A stretch of 64,000 nucleotides of DNA from Mactromeris polynyma (GCA_032209605.1 JASFXZ010000003.1:33072762-33136761), one strand, 5' to 3'; shown: positions 10,560 to 24,211, counted from the first letter of the stretch. The notes: generated by a model not told the origin, from the sequence alone. Numbers and translations are program-made.

Positions 10560-12153
10560 AGCTTAGCAGTCCCAAAGTGTCTTTGCGAAGCAAAAATGTG
10601 TGCTAAACCAAAACAGAAATTTCTGACTCCATAATGGATCACGTGACTAGACGTGCAACTCGATTTTTCTTCTAACAAACATAACATTTCATGTTTAATA
10701 AATAAGCTTTAATACACCGTGGTGCAAATCAAACTTTCCTATATTTAGCTCTATAAAAACATATTATATTATGGAGTCGTTTAAATTCGATAATATAGTT
10801 TTGTATGCTTTCTGGGCGTTCCGTTTGGTTATACGCATATGTAAACTGTTAGAACAAAATTCACCGAATTTGTAATCAAATATGACTAATTTGTTTGACT
10901 GGATTACAAACATTGTTGCTCTCCTAACCGAAGCATCTGAGGTTAGATAGACACAGTCAAGGTACATTCACAGCTTTCGAATTGACAATTTCACGTGAAG
11001 TTAGTTGCTATATCTGATTTTGTCATAAAGTCACTAATAGTAAAACGACATAACATATTAATATAACATGTATTTATCGAACTTAAAGTCAATTTATGCA
11101 TTTCTTTTGCCTACAAGACCGTTAATGTATTCGTCCTTGGACCTTTCGTACTCGCCCTTTGTCATGACAGACTCCCAGTTTTTGTTGTTATATGCCTACT
11201 ATATCTGGAGCACTTCTACAATTTGTCCACCCCTATTATTGCACCCCTACACCTAACCCTGCAAATATAGAAGTGTCATTAAGTCGTAAAATGTGTATTG
11301 AATGGCAATAAATGTTTGTTTCTGTGATTAAAAGTGTAAATTAGACAATAAATCGGGTTAAATTTAGACTGGGACCGTATATGAATGTTATAGTGTGTTC
11401 CAGATGTTGATTAGCAATGTAGAGGACATAGAAAGCGTAAACTCGAGCTGTATATCTTTATCTAAAAATGGAATAAATCAAGAGAAGTTGACATTTTGAT
11501 TTACCGTAATCGTCATATTTATGATATACGGACAAAATCCCCTCCGGACAAAATCCCCTCCGGACAAAATTTTACATGAACATTTTCAACATGGATAGTA
11601 AACCAAGAAATATCAAGAACACTTAATTGGATTTACAGTTTGATGCATGTCATTATTATATTTAGTATTGTATCACTAGTAAAATTCATGAAGGGGATTT
11701 TGTCCTACTTGTAAAATTCATGAAGAAATTTTGTCCACCTTGTACAAAATGAGCGAAGGGGATTTTGTCCAGAGCGGATTTTGTCCTACACTCCATATTT
11801 ACCTACATATTTATTTAGATACCAAAGTAATTTTCCAACATTTTTGCATTTTTCCCCCATTTAAACACCACTTGAAAACAATTGAACTCTGTAATACTAA
11901 AGATCTACTTTGACTTCATCAAAGGTCCTGTATTGTCCAGACTGAAGTCAGTATTCACTGGAGTAATGTAATTGTATCTTATTATTTCCTGAATGAACTT
12001 CATTCTTTGAATTTAAAAATGAATAAAGTCACCATAAGAATCCTCACAGAAGTCCATTAACCCATTTTCTCCATGGAGGCAGGATGATGCCCCTTCGCTT
12101 AGATGCTATGTTTTGCTCTCTATATTAAACACAAAATATTTATTCCTTTGCAG
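10560..12153. promoter_or_regulatory. Divergent intergenic region between the RAI1/TCF20-type gene and MAD1
   Basis: About 1.6 kb separates the minus-strand start at 10559 from the first coding exon of MAD1 at 12154, so promoters for both must lie here. A non-coding first exon of MAD1 probably lies here too, because its start codon sits just after a splice acceptor. I see no TATA box I would trust. A foldback-type repeat occupies about 11535-11795. Confidence 0.45.
11533..11796. mobile_element. Foldback/MITE-like inverted repeat element
   Basis: The left side carries three copies of the word GGACAAAAT, two of them as GGACAAAATCCCC. The right side (about 11693-11790) carries the complement GGGGATTTTGTCC and variants. 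Reverse-complementing the right arm gives the same order of words, including the ACATGAA/TTCATGAA neighbour, so the arms are inverted copies around about 110 bp of unrelated sequence. Possible target duplication is only TAC on each side, so the superfamily is unresolved. Confidence 0.55.
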
Positions 12154-15100
12154 AATGGTTTGCGCACTGAAGTAACTATGGCATTCCAAGATGACAATAC
12201 AAGTGTCGTTCGCATGAAAAGAGACTTTGATCAGTTTGTGCGAGATCAAGATGATGGCATGGGTGTACCAAAATTTAGTTTAGATGATATTGGCAATGAT
12301 AGTTTTAATAGTAGATCTGGTGATTCAGAAGCTTTGTCAGTGAGAGCTCTGCTTGGTAAGCTTGAACACGGTTTGATCAATATTATTTTTGTAGTGGATA
12401 TGAGTATCTAAATAATGTCATTTTTGCTTTCTACAATTTTTGCCTGGTGTAGAAACTTGGTCAGTATGTTTATGCTATGATTAGTTAGTACATGTACATG
12501 TATGTAGACTTAACTATATGAAAATGGTGGTTATAATGTTTTGATGAATTGACACTGTAAGAAAACTTGTAGAGTTTAAGATATTTTTCATTTAATGATT
12601 ACTTCTTTTTTGCAGAAAAAGAGAAACTTTTAAAGAATAAAGAGTCTGAATATATTGCAGCCAGAAATCAAGTATTCCGCTTGGAACATCGACTGTCTCA
12701 GATAGAAAATATCCATAAAAAGGCTAGATTTGATTATGAGCAACATATAGCAACTCTGAGTACTGAGAAAGCTGTAAGTTTGTGTTGTTTCTGATTGGTA
12801 GTTAAATATTCTCCATTATAGTTTTAAATTTTATCCTTATATGGCTAAATGTTGTAGCTGTATGTCTGCACAATGTCTGGACAAGATGTACTGGTAGTAT
12901 TACTGTATACTGCTTTGTGCCTTGAATGTAACAGTTCATTTGAAGTACACTGAACTCTTGTGCATAATGTCAGTTTAATCTCTCGTACATGTATATAAAT
13001 TCAGTGATTATGCCTTTTTTGTATAACATTATTAAATCTACATTTTGAGAAATAAAAATAAAGGATGTAGTGATTAATTAATCAAAAATTGCTATATATA
13101 TATATATAGTTAGAGAAAAGCCTCTTACTTTGTCCATTTTTGGGTTCATTGAACCAAAACCAAATTGTAAATTGAAACTGACTGTCAGCTTATGTTTTAG
13201 TTCTCTATCATTCTTATATATTTCATATTTCAGCATGATGGGAATAAGATCGGAGATTTGTTGAATCAGTTGAAATTTTTGGAGGACAAAGACGCTCAGT
13301 CTCGTGAGAAATCGGTGGAATGTCAAAAAGAGATTGAAAAACAAAGAAAGAAGTATGAAGAACAGATCCTTACCTTACAAAAGGAGAGGATTCAGACGTC
13401 GGATGAGATTCAACAGGTATTTATAAAAAAGTCCTAAAGTCTTTGCAAATATTGGATTGTAATGAGTGTACTATCAATCACAATGTAGGTAATTGTTGAT
13501 AATGACTGTTATGATTTTCATATGGAACTGTCTGGGAAATACAAAATGTACTTCCTTTAAATAGTAAAACGGTTGTTAGATGTACACAACAGAATATTGT
13601 CTGAGACAAGATAGATTATAGCTCACTTTCATGAAATGTTTGATGAAATAATAGACTAAAACTATTATCATTTATTCCCAGGAGAAAGAGCAGAGCTGGG
13701 AGAAAATCACGCAATTGAAGAGTGAGATGATGAGAAATGACACAGAACTTAAAATATGTCAGTGTGAACTGGACGAAACAAAAGCCCAGTTAAAACTGCA
13801 GCTTAAGTATGGATGTTTATTCACTACAACATTAAACAAATTGATTCATTATTTCATAACAAATGATACCTATTAAAGTCTTCAGGCTGTCAAGCGGTCC
13901 TTATTTTTCCTATTTTTTCGTTATTTTTTTATTTCTTCCTACTTTTTCCTACTTTTTGGTCTAAAATTCCTGAAATTTCCTACTTTCCTACTAAATTGCG
14001 CTTTTCTCCCCAATTCTTGATAGCAACTTGATAGCGATGAACATCGAAGGGATGAACATGCTTCAGGAATGTATATAATTATGTTTTATTGTTGTTGATA
14101 TATGTGGACTGTTCTGTTATTTATTCAACATACCATGTGTTTACTTTTCAGACGATCATCAGACATAAGTAATCAAATGAAAGATTGTGAGGAATTAAGG
14201 CTCAAACAAACACAGGCTGAACAGAAAATCAAGGTCAGAAAATATTTCAAATTATGATAACATTTGTATAAAAGTAAAAACAGATTTTCTTCCTCTTTGA
14301 AAATATTTTTATGAATATTGAAATTCATCCCTCAATCAACTCAAAATCTTTGGACTCAATGGGGCTGCCATCTTTATCGGTGATATTGATGAATTGACAA
14401 GTTGATTTAGTCAGTTTCAGAATTTTGGTACAACAATACAATAAAGATGAAAAATATCATTATCATTGATAGTTTCGAAACCAAAAATAGTGAGATATAA
14501 AATTGGTTCATCTGCCCTTACTGCACATAATTGTCCTTTTGATATTCCTATTTGTTACTTGATTCTATGAGTCCATAGTTATGTTTATTAACAATTTCTT
14601 GTCAGCGATATCTCTACATGACAGCTATAGAACTTCAATATTTGATGTTGTTCTGCAGGATTTAGAATTGCAGATATCTAGAATGGAGGAGGACAGTTTG
14701 GTGGGTAAAGCTATGAAATCTCAAGTGTCAACATTTCAAGAAATGGAAAAAGAAAATCGTAAATTGAAGGATGAAAATCAGTATTTGAAGTGAGTTTTTG
14801 ATATTGGCTTATAATAAGGATACATCAAAACTTGATTAATATTGTTCTTGTGCAATTGAAATCTTTTTAATAAGTAAATTTCTTGTAATTGAAGTTGTAA
14901 ATGTATTTCATTCATGTTGGGAAGAACACATACATACTGGTAGATGAACTGTCAGCTGCATATAACTGAAAATTGCGAGGAAGAAAAATATTGAACTAGA
15001 TCAATCAATTGTATTCATAACATTTTTTGCCTGACTTTGCCCAGCAGTTTATCCTTCTTGTCAGTACAAATGTAATACTATTTGAACAAGGCTTTTACCT

Positions 15101-18100
15101 GTGTGTTATGTGTGATGTGCCATTTCAGTTTTTGTGTACTGAAATATAGTATATGTTTACCTTATAATTCCATACATTTATCAGTTGCTACAATTATGAA
15201 TATCTAAAACAAAGACAGTCTTGAAATTATCTGCATTCATGGTTTGAAATGTGTAGTTTTATGGGCAAGTGATGCATGTAGTTGTAACCAGTCATACAAG
15301 TAAGCTGTTTTACACTATACTGTAGCTTTTAGACGTTGTTGGTGATACTGACTTGTTCTAAAACAGCTGGTACATTGTAATCTGTAGGGCTATTCAAGAA
15401 AATAACTTACTGTTAAAAGAGCAGCATGAATCCATGAAGAAAAAGGTTGAAAGATTGGAAGAGAAATTATGCAGTTACCACCAACTTGTGGCTGATAATG
15501 AGGTATGTGTTTTGACATCTTTTAGATTGTTTGTTTCAGTCATTGCTCATGGTTACGTTTTGTTGTCCATTTGTAATTGATTGTTTAAATTATAACCAGT
15601 CAACTTTGAAATGTATATTGTTAGATGATTAAAGGCCATATTGGATCAATTACTTTAGAATTCTTTGTCCAATCTTCACCAGACTTGGTCAGAATGTGTA
15701 TCTGCATAATATCTTGGACAAGTTCGATAACCAGCCATATCGCACTTATCATTCTACATGCAACAATCTGACCTTCACAGCTAACCAAATCTTATTGAAA
15801 TATCTGGTACTAAAGTGATACGATTTAATGTTCCTTGCTGATAAAAATCTGTACCAATTGTAATACTCACCTTTGATTTGTATTATTAAGTCATTCTTTT
15901 AGTTGTATCATACAATAACTGCAAAAAATATGCCAGGTTGTGAAATTTGTATTCTATTTCAGTCTTTGAAGACACGTTTGGATCAGTGGGAAAGTGTAGA
16001 TAGATCTGGCAGTAAAATGAGGTAAACACTTATGATATATATGTGATTGTCATAGTTATGTTCATTTATTGATTTGTTTATTGCGTAAGTGACCTTAATT
16101 ATGTCTCTATCTTCCGTTGATTATTATTTTGTCCTTTCATGTGTAAGTGTTCTGATGCAGTTAACATGAAATTCACAAGTGTTTAGCACGTGTACTTTGC
16201 GCTGCTAAGCTATGTGAAGAATCAAATTATTTTATTGGCATGTGAATCATAACATTTTGGGACTTCAGACCTGGTAAATGGGAATATACTGTCACATATC
16301 ATATGGCAACAAATGTGTCCCTCTATAACTTCAGGTCACCCTCAGATCTTTCCAAAAGAGTTGTGGAGTTACAGAATTCTGAAGCTTTAATGCTGTCAAA
16401 GCAGGGTGAACTTCAAACAAGGTATTGTAGTTTTGTATGTTGCCCTGTATAAGTGATGATCTGCTTGGTGAAAGTATTATTTGTGTTTTTTTTGTGTTGG
16501 TTTATAACTTAGATTAATGACAATTCAAAGGAGCAAATGTTCCCAACCTAACAACGTGGCATTTATTACAGAATGGTTATGTAGTCTATGGAATTGAGTG
16601 TACTACATGTATTTCTTGATGAATGTGATTTTGGTGAAATAGTGAAGCGAGTTTGAATTCATATTGTTCATTTATTGATTACTGTAAGACATTTTTCCTC
16701 TACTGTGTTTTAACAGATCATATTGTATGCCATTACTATATCTGTCAACTGATTTCATCAGTATTGAACAGTGTATTTTGTTTTGCACAGTCCACACTAT
16801 AGATGCCATGATAAATTTGTGAAAAAGTATTATATCATTATATTTGATTCCAGTTTGCACATGAAGGAGAATGCGTTACATAGCCTGCAGGAACAGGTTA
16901 GCAGTTTACAACAACAGGTCAATGTAGAGAAAACTAAACAACAACAAGATGCTGAACTTCTTAAAAGATTAAAGAGAAAATTACTTCTAGTTACAAAGGT
17001 GTGTTGTAATAGCATTTTACCAAAGTATGTGTTTCCCAGAAGTATACATACATTTGTGCATATCCTACACCTGAAAGAAGGCTTATAATTTATGGTGTCC
17101 ATATAATTAGTATTGAGTGTTCATATTTGAGTATAAAGCAGTACCGATTTAATCTTAAAAGATACAAAGATATCGGACTTAAGTTTGTAAGTATGTATTT
17201 TTATTAAGTTTAACCTAAATTCTTAGTACAATCTGCAGTCTTCAACTTTTTTTAAACATAAAATCAATGAAAATTGGCTAAAAATTCATCTAATTTTATA
17301 CTTGCTTGAATTTCAAATGTTCCCATTTCCTTTAAAGATGTAACTCAATTCTTCTTATGTTTCAAACTATATATGATTTATATGTATTTTTATAGGAAAG
17401 AGATGGTTTTAAGAGAATTCTAGATTCCTATGAAGGTGACTCATCAGTTTCCATGGAAACAGCTGGTCGTGTTCACCAACTAGAGGAAAATATTCAAGGT
17501 TACAAAAAGCAGACAGAATTCTTGGAATCAGAACTTAATAAAGCGAATGGAGAATTGAGCTCTTGCAAACTTCAAGCCAGACAGGTGGTTATATACTTAA
17601 TATTTCATGCTTCAAGTAATATGAGTTTTCTTTCATTAAGTTGCCAAGGGTCGCTGACTTCAAACAACTTATCCCTGCTGTGGGTTCAATGTGCTGATTT
17701 GTTCACTGTTAGCAGAATTGCATCTTTAAACGATAATTCTGTTGTAAAAAATGTCAGTGTAACAAGAGTTGACTGTAAAATTGTCTGAACTTATTAATTA
17801 GCAAGCTATAAGCATGAATCGACAACTGTTTTATATTACAGCTGGAACAGAAACTGTCTCAGATGCAACACAATACAAATGTTAATGGTGTATCCACGTC
17901 CCAGACAGATCAACAAACTGTTTTACATCTCAGGTAATATGAGACAATCATACTGTAACTGAAAATGAAGTGACAGCTCATTTGAACTTTTGTAATAATA
18001 TCTCTAATGGGAAATGATTGAACATTGTGTCCAGAATATTGCATCACGTTGACTGACTTACATTGTCCTCTTCATCCAGGGACATACTGCTGTGACAACC

Positions 18101-20656
18101 TATCACCATCTTGGTCTGTTGTTAGCAATGTTTTGTGTCACATGTATGCTTGTATGTTCAATTTTAAATGTGTAATTCTCATCTAGTGGGTTAGAGGACT
18201 TGGTCAGAGGTACAATTCTGTCTTCAAGGCTTCTTGTTTGGTGATTTTTGTAGTGTTTTGTATACTTTTACATGGTATTAATTGTGTTGAATGTATCGAT
18301 GGATGCTCTGTTGTTGCTAAAGGTTTTGCATATTTTGTCTTGACAATTGGTTGTGGAATATACTGAAAAAACAATAACTAATATTTTCAGAGAAAAAATT
18401 GCCAACTTGGAAAAATCTCTTGAAAAATGTGAAGCAGAAAAATATACTTTGGAATGTCGGATAGAACAAAGACATTTACAGGTTAGTACCATTGTATCCA
18501 AGTCACTTAGACTTTGCTAAATACATAGTGTAGTATACCATTTGTTGTCTGGTTCACTTCAGTTTATTGTGAAGCGAGAAAAGATAAAACTAAAAAGGCA
18601 TGCATGTTGCATAATGTAGAGATAGAGGTTTATGAAAAGCTGATGTCTAGTTGCATAAGATTTGAAAAGTTGAAATATTATCTTTATTATTATTTTTATT
18701 ATTATTATTATTATTACTACGGCTGTAATCTAGGAATTTGTATTTATTCTAGCACTCAATGGCAATGCATTGCTGAATACACTCTTGCTGTCTTCATAAT
18801 ATTTAATTATCCATGCAGATGACAAACATTATTTGACAAATTGCTCTTGAGAATGTTTCTGGTTTCGACCATATACTGCTCACACTGGACTGTAAGATGA
18901 ATTACTGATTATTTTCAGGGTGATTATGATCCTACAAAATTAAAAGTACTCCACTTTAAAATGAATCCTGTTGAAATGGGGACAGCTGAACGTCAAAATG
19001 AAATTACAAAGTTAAAAGCAGAAAATGAGAAATTAAAGCAAAGAATAAAACTATTGGAGGAGAATGAAGGGAAAATAGAAGACTTGACTGTAGCTGTTGA
19101 ACAGAAGTTAAAGGAACCGGGTTCAAGTAAAGACATTGAAGGTATACCTGTTAAAGAAATAATTGATGACATGTGTTGCTAATCATACAGTATGTATATG
19201 AATATTGACAAATTATATTTTCCATTGTACTGTTGTTACTTTGGATGTCTTAACTTATGGTGGCACATATGGATGTTTTATGCTACTTACATACACCATA
19301 TTATGTTGAACACAGACAATATGCTATTCATACAAGTTATAAGTGCATTCTGTGAGACAGCTATAACAAAAATATCTACTTATGGCTTATTAGGCTTGGT
19401 GGTATTAATTCTGAAGTATTGTAATACATGTAGTGATAATCGGGTTTTACGCAGTTTTTACATAATTTTTCAGTTGTATACAGCAGTCAGTTGACCTAAC
19501 CAGTTTTCCTGGAATTAATAACAAACCAGTACTAACTTACTCTTCTGCAAGTAACTGACAACTACTCCACATGTGGAGAACATGACCGTAGCCAATGTCA
19601 CGGAAGAACATAACCTGTCCAACCGAGGAAATCGAACCCAGATCTACCTGGTGACAGTCTAGTGCTCTACCAACTGAGCTAGCCGAGTGGAATTAAATAT
19701 GACTGATGTGCTACCGAGTAAAATATGTATTCCTGTGTGTTGAGGTGTGTACTTGATTATGTCTCTCATGTGGGACTGCTTTCAAATGCATAGTTTCCTG
19801 TTGGTATTGCATGACTTTGTTGATACTGAATTATTATAAAACAACTGAAACGACTTGTATTACAGAAATGCGTTCTCAGTTAGCTACAGCAGAATTAAAG
19901 AACAAACGTTTGATGGAGGCATTCGCTAAGACAAGTCAGGAAATACGTGAAGTTTGTTATCAACTGACTGGATATAAAATTGATATTCCTACATCAAATC
20001 AATACAGACTAACAAGCATGTACGCTGATTCAGCAAATGACTTCCTTATGTTCAAGGTAAATTCTTGTCTGTTTTGATGTATGTAAATTATGGTGTCTTC
20101 AAACCAGTGCTGTGTGAATCTATATATATCTTTACATCATTATGTATTATTATAAGACTAATTTAGTTCTTCTATCATTTATCATTATGTCTCCCTCTCA
20201 CCAAGGGAGACATATTGTTTTTGCCTTCGGCGTCTGTCTGTCCGTCCGTCCAATTTTAGCTTGTCCACGCTTCATCTCCGAAACTTCATAGGATTGATCA
20301 ACATCAAGCCTAGTTGTGCATCTTTATTGTTTTGTTCCGCTCGGATAATTTTTCACTGAGTTATGGCCCTTTGAAGTTTATCTACATATGGAGTTTGTCT
20401 GCGCTTCATCTCCAATACTGCTTGTTGGATTTCAGCCAAACTTCATTGTAGCCTAGATTAATTTTCTCTTTTACATGGCTTATTGTTTTCATTTCAGCAA
20501 AACTCCAGTGGTGTTATTGAAATGTTAAGTACAAGTTTTTCATCTACGATGCACGATTTGATGGACATGTATCTGATAAAGCGGGACAGTATCCCAGCCT
20601 TCCTTAGTGCTGTTACACTAGAACTATTCTCACGTCAGACAATGCACTTCAGCTGA
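12154..20656 (+). CDS. MAD1L1: Mitotic spindle assembly checkpoint protein MAD1, complete, 16 coding exons
   Basis: Coding exons: 12178-12355 (exon from 12154), 12616-12773, 13234-13416, 13682-13806, 14152-14233, 14659-14789, 15388-15502, 15963-16021, 16335-16421, 16854-16998, 17396-17584, 17842-17933, 18391-18481, 18919-19141, 19866-20056 and 20498-20656. All have GT-AG borders and join in frame to 735 residues plus TGA; human MAD1L1 has 718. MAD1 sits at unattached kinetochores and nuclear pores and templates MAD2 conversion. About 40-540 is coiled coil. The MAD2-interaction motif is KLKVLHFKMNP at 552-562. The C-terminal RWD-type region holds LTGYKIDI, NQYRLTSMYA and DSIPAFLSAVTLELFSRQT, near-matches to vertebrate MAD1. 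The start aligns with the vertebrate N-terminus (DNTSVV), although the frame is open to the exon border. The usual RLK motif reads RLM at 634-636. Confidence 0.95.
12155..12175 (+). other. Short upstream open reading frame before MAD1
   Basis: ATG at 12155 reads six codons (MVCALK) to a TAA at 12173-12175, two bases before the MAD1 start at 12178 and out of frame with it. It lies in the same exon as the main start. Short leader frames this close can lower initiation at the main ATG; that role is inferred. Confidence 0.45.
15640..15860. repeat. Decayed interspersed repeat in MAD1 intron 7
   Basis: The words 'ccaatcttcaccagacttggtcagaatgtgtatctgcataatatc' (read in pieces around 15670-15715) and 'caagttcgataaccag' are typical of abundant bivalve interspersed repeats, recognised from memory of such genomes. 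Ends cannot be fixed by eye. Confidence 0.45.
18678..18717 (+). repeat. (TTA)n microsatellite
   Basis: About 40 bp of TAT/TTA triplets with few interruptions in MAD1 intron 13. Confidence 0.85.
19440..19690 (-). mobile_element. tRNA-derived SINE in MAD1 intron 14
   Basis: Read on the minus strand from 19690, it has an A-box-like TAGCTCAGTTGGTAGAGCAC and, about 35 nt on, a B-box-like GGGTTCGATTTCC, the internal RNA polymerase III promoter of a tRNA head. A body with GTCAGTTACTTGCAG, TTAGTACTGG and AACTGGTTAG follows. The 3' end contains TGTAAAAACTGCGTAAAACCC, like the tails of molluscan SINEs. There is no paired acceptor stem, so it is not a tRNA gene. The body matches the 107-bp tandem unit at 29042-29848. 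Confidence 0.78.
20188..20450 (+). repeat. Interspersed repeat of the 'gggagacatattgtt' type in MAD1 intron 15
   Basis: Begins around TATGTCTCCCTCTCACCAAG and runs on through GTCTGTCTGTCCGTCCGTCC and two spaced words GCTTCATCTCC. I recognise this family as common in bivalve genomes. It lies between the last two MAD1 exons and does not disturb the splice sites. Confidence 0.55.
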
Positions 20657-21240
20657 ATCGATTTCAATTACATGAGATTTTAATGCTGAACTTGCTATTT
20701 CTACTCAAGCTCCTGTTACAATTACAGTGTGTGTAGGGGTAAGGTGCTACCATTGAAATGAACTGTCTCTGTAATCTATTGATTCAGAAATACAATGGAA
20801 AGATGTATGCTAGTCTGTGGGCATTTCAATTTTGATTTTTTATGATGACGAAACAGCTGTATGGGCTTGAAGAATGGGCTAATGAAGCTGCCATCATTAA
20901 ACTGGAAATGGTTGAGAACTATAAGTGACTTTTTTATGGTTATAGAGTTCTGTGTCATTAATTGAATTGCTGCCAGGGCAAGATCATGCTAGCGAAAGTG
21001 GAAAAAAAATTGATGCACAATGTTTTGGCAACTAACCAACAATAGATAAACTGGCTGTTTTAGTTAGGTGGTTGTTTATTATAATAGCATTGGTTGTTTT
21101 GTTGACCAAGAGTATAGGAGATTTGTCAGATTTTATATTTTTAGTCCTGTATCTTGAAATCAAATTGCTGGTGAAATTTTTTTACTGTTATAAATCCATT
21201 ATATATTTCTTATTGAATAAAATGTATGTATATAACAATA
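20657..21240 (+). other. MAD1L1: Probable MAD1 3' untranslated region with polyadenylation signal
   Basis: Follows the TGA at 20654-20656. The first AATAAA on the plus strand is at 21216-21221, which would give a 3' UTR of about 580 nt. The cleavage site itself is inferred. Confidence 0.5.
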
Positions 21241-24211
21241 TGTTTATCTTTCGAACTTGCCTATTCTCATACCATTTGCCATTATGCTTTTCTTTGTGCT
21301 GATGGAACTATTTGATAAATCATAACTGTAGACTAGCAGGTAGCCAAATAGCCATCGGCTGTTAAAATTCATGTTAGGCTGCGAAAAAAAGTCAAGTTTT
21401 CTAAAAATTAGCCCATTTTATAATATAATTGCTTAAATTGAAAGAACTTACTTTATCAAATCTGGCTACCAACTTGAAAAATACCGCCAGTGTAATTTAC
21501 ATAATGGGCAATTTGTTGTAGCTGTATAATACTTGACTTGACACAAAGTTGGAGACATTTCCTGTCCAACCTGTGCTGATGACGTGTACTAAGTCAAGAA
21601 GACTTGGACTCACTTTGTGCCAATTCTGTTGCACCAGGTACCAGCCTTGTTGTGGTATATCAGTAAAAGACAACAAGACATGAAATGAAGTGAACGAGTT
21701 TATTTTGTTTTGAAAATTTCGGTTTGTCTCAAATATTTTTTGAAATATGATTTATGAAGCAGCCATTTTAGTTAACCATGGTACAGATATTTATGAATAG
21801 AATGTCCCAGTGTTTATCCAAAAACATATAGCCATTGTTTAACCTGTTCTAACATATGTTTGGACCTGAGGCTATTACATTTTAAGCCCCAAAACTTTAA
21901 TGAATATATTTGATATTGAAAAAATTTATCATGAAAATCTTAAAATCATAAAATGGCTGCTTTTTTATATAAATTAATTGTATGTGTGTATTTTTAAACT
22001 TGCACTGATTTCAGAAATGTCGACTAGAGCATAATGAAATGATACAAATAATAAATTGTAGTAAAATAAATTCCAAATAATTTTAACTGAAGTATCAAAA
22101 TATAAATTTATATAGACGTCCTTCCACATAAAATTACATCCATGATTTTCTGTTCAAAATGAAAATAAATCGCTGTTATGTAGAAATGACAGACGGTCGG
22201 TGGGATAAAAAATATTCTTAACAATTTTGAAGCAATTTTGATTTCATTAACATAAAATAATCAACAGTGCTCCCAAAATTAAGCATGATTTTGTTGCTCA
22301 ACATTTAAGCAGAATTTTGCCTTTCTACTGCCTTTTTAGGTAACAAAACTCTGCTACGGAGTTCACCCCTTAAGGCAGAGACATAGGCTTTTGATATAGG
22401 TCAACCAATATGTAAATCTCCTCCATTAGGCCAACCCTATCAGTTAATCATGTTTTTTTATATGTTTTTTTTATAGATTTTTATCACAACACATGAATAA
22501 CAATAACAACATCAACAAAAATATCACCATATATTGCACGGGTATTTGCGTTGAAATAGACTTTCATAACTGTTTTTTCAACAAATCTTAAATTTTTATT
22601 TAAATTTGTATTGTTAATTCGAATAATTTGTTAATCAATAAAGCAAACCTATCAGTTTATGTGAATTGTTTGACACTTAACACAGTCAATAAAATTGCAT
22701 ACAATGATGGAAATATGCATCAATAAAACATTAACAAAATTATGCAATAAAACCTCAACTTCCTGGGTACTAATGCAAACGATCACACTCTCTCATCAAA
22801 GTACGTAAATAACATCACAAAAGCTAACAGGGTATATTCACACTTTTCTCTAAAAACAGAATTTTCAACAAAACAACATTTTTTGAAGTATGGAAAAAAA
22901 CTTCATTAACAAAAAATAAAAGATCAACTTCATGAATTTTCAACAAAATTGTGTGGTCAAAAATATTGTTTTGTCTTTGTAAATCATGGGAATACATTGT
23001 ACAATTAAGGTAATTGATCCCATATATGTGAATGGAATGCAGTAAAACATTGATAACACAATAATGTGAATGATCCAAGAAATGAAACAATCATGCATCA
23101 CACACTTAAAATAATGGAATTATATAAAGATTTTGGATTTCATATTTGTGACATATGTAAAGAAGTCATGGATTTGCTTGTTATTATGAAAATAGGTAAA
23201 ATTGCACAAGATGGGTAAAAGTGAGAGTATTAGAACATGAATGAACAATAATCAGTGCCATAGAATGATACATAGATAATGAGCTTTTACCCTAGTATGA
23301 TCAATAACACAGATAAAATATACATGAAAAATGCATGGAAAGACAGATATTATCCAGAAATTTTACATAATTTTTTAGACATTTTGAGAATTCAGCTCCA
23401 ATGTTACCCAGATATATCACTTATACCCGGTAATTCAGATCTATAGTCATATTAACTTTGGTTGGTATTTAAATACAACAACTCCAAACAATGAACAATC
23501 ACTACCTGTCTGATAAATATTTCAGGCATTACTATGCAACATATAAATATATATCTGAATGTACTACGAGTTCAATTATTATAATGAAATACGACCAGTA
23601 TCCAATTGTTGCATTGTAACCTAGTCCATAATCATATTACAGTGATATATTTAATATAGTAGGAATTAAATCAATATAATACCCTGGTGTCACATGAGAA
23701 AACTATCACTGTATATATCGTAACCCTGCAACAAACAGGTTTAAAACACATATAGAACACATCTATATCTCAGATTGTGAGGTAAACCATGCCCCACAAT
23801 CGGTAATATCATCATATACAGGACAAGAAGACAAAAGGTAAATACAAATGCACAGTTATACAACTTCTATATCCAATCAACATACTTGCCATTCACTGCT
23901 CAATACTACAATTTCAAAGGGATTTACTGATTTCTTTGAATATTCATATTGCGCAAGAATAATGTAGAAGACCAATAATGCCCCCAACCCAATAAAATAA
24001 ATGCGAAAAAATGATATCTTTATTCACAACTTCAGACATACGGAGAATTTCTATTTTAAAATATTTATAGAGCAAAGGAATAATGCAGTGGAGGAAATTG
24101 TGTCCTAATTCTCTCATTCAATGAATGTGATGCAATGAAATAATATCTATGTTCATAATTTGAGACTTAAGAAAAAAATGTTTAAATCAATACTGAGGAA
24201 TAAAATAGAGA
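21241..24211. other. Intergenic region between convergent MAD1 and carboxypeptidase genes
   Basis: About 3 kb, very AT-rich, with no frame that looks coding on either strand and no splice-bounded exon that I could find. Part may be 3' UTR of the carboxypeptidase gene. No tandem repeat or inverted-repeat element stood out. Confidence 0.5.

Noticed and set aside
13880..14010. A coding or RNA feature in the T/C-rich stretch of MAD1 intron 4
   Set aside because: Repeated TCCTACTTTTT words look like a decayed pyrimidine-rich repeat. No ends or frame could be defined.
19622..19690. A tRNA gene on the minus strand
   Set aside because: A-box and B-box are present but the acceptor stem does not pair and a SINE body follows directly.
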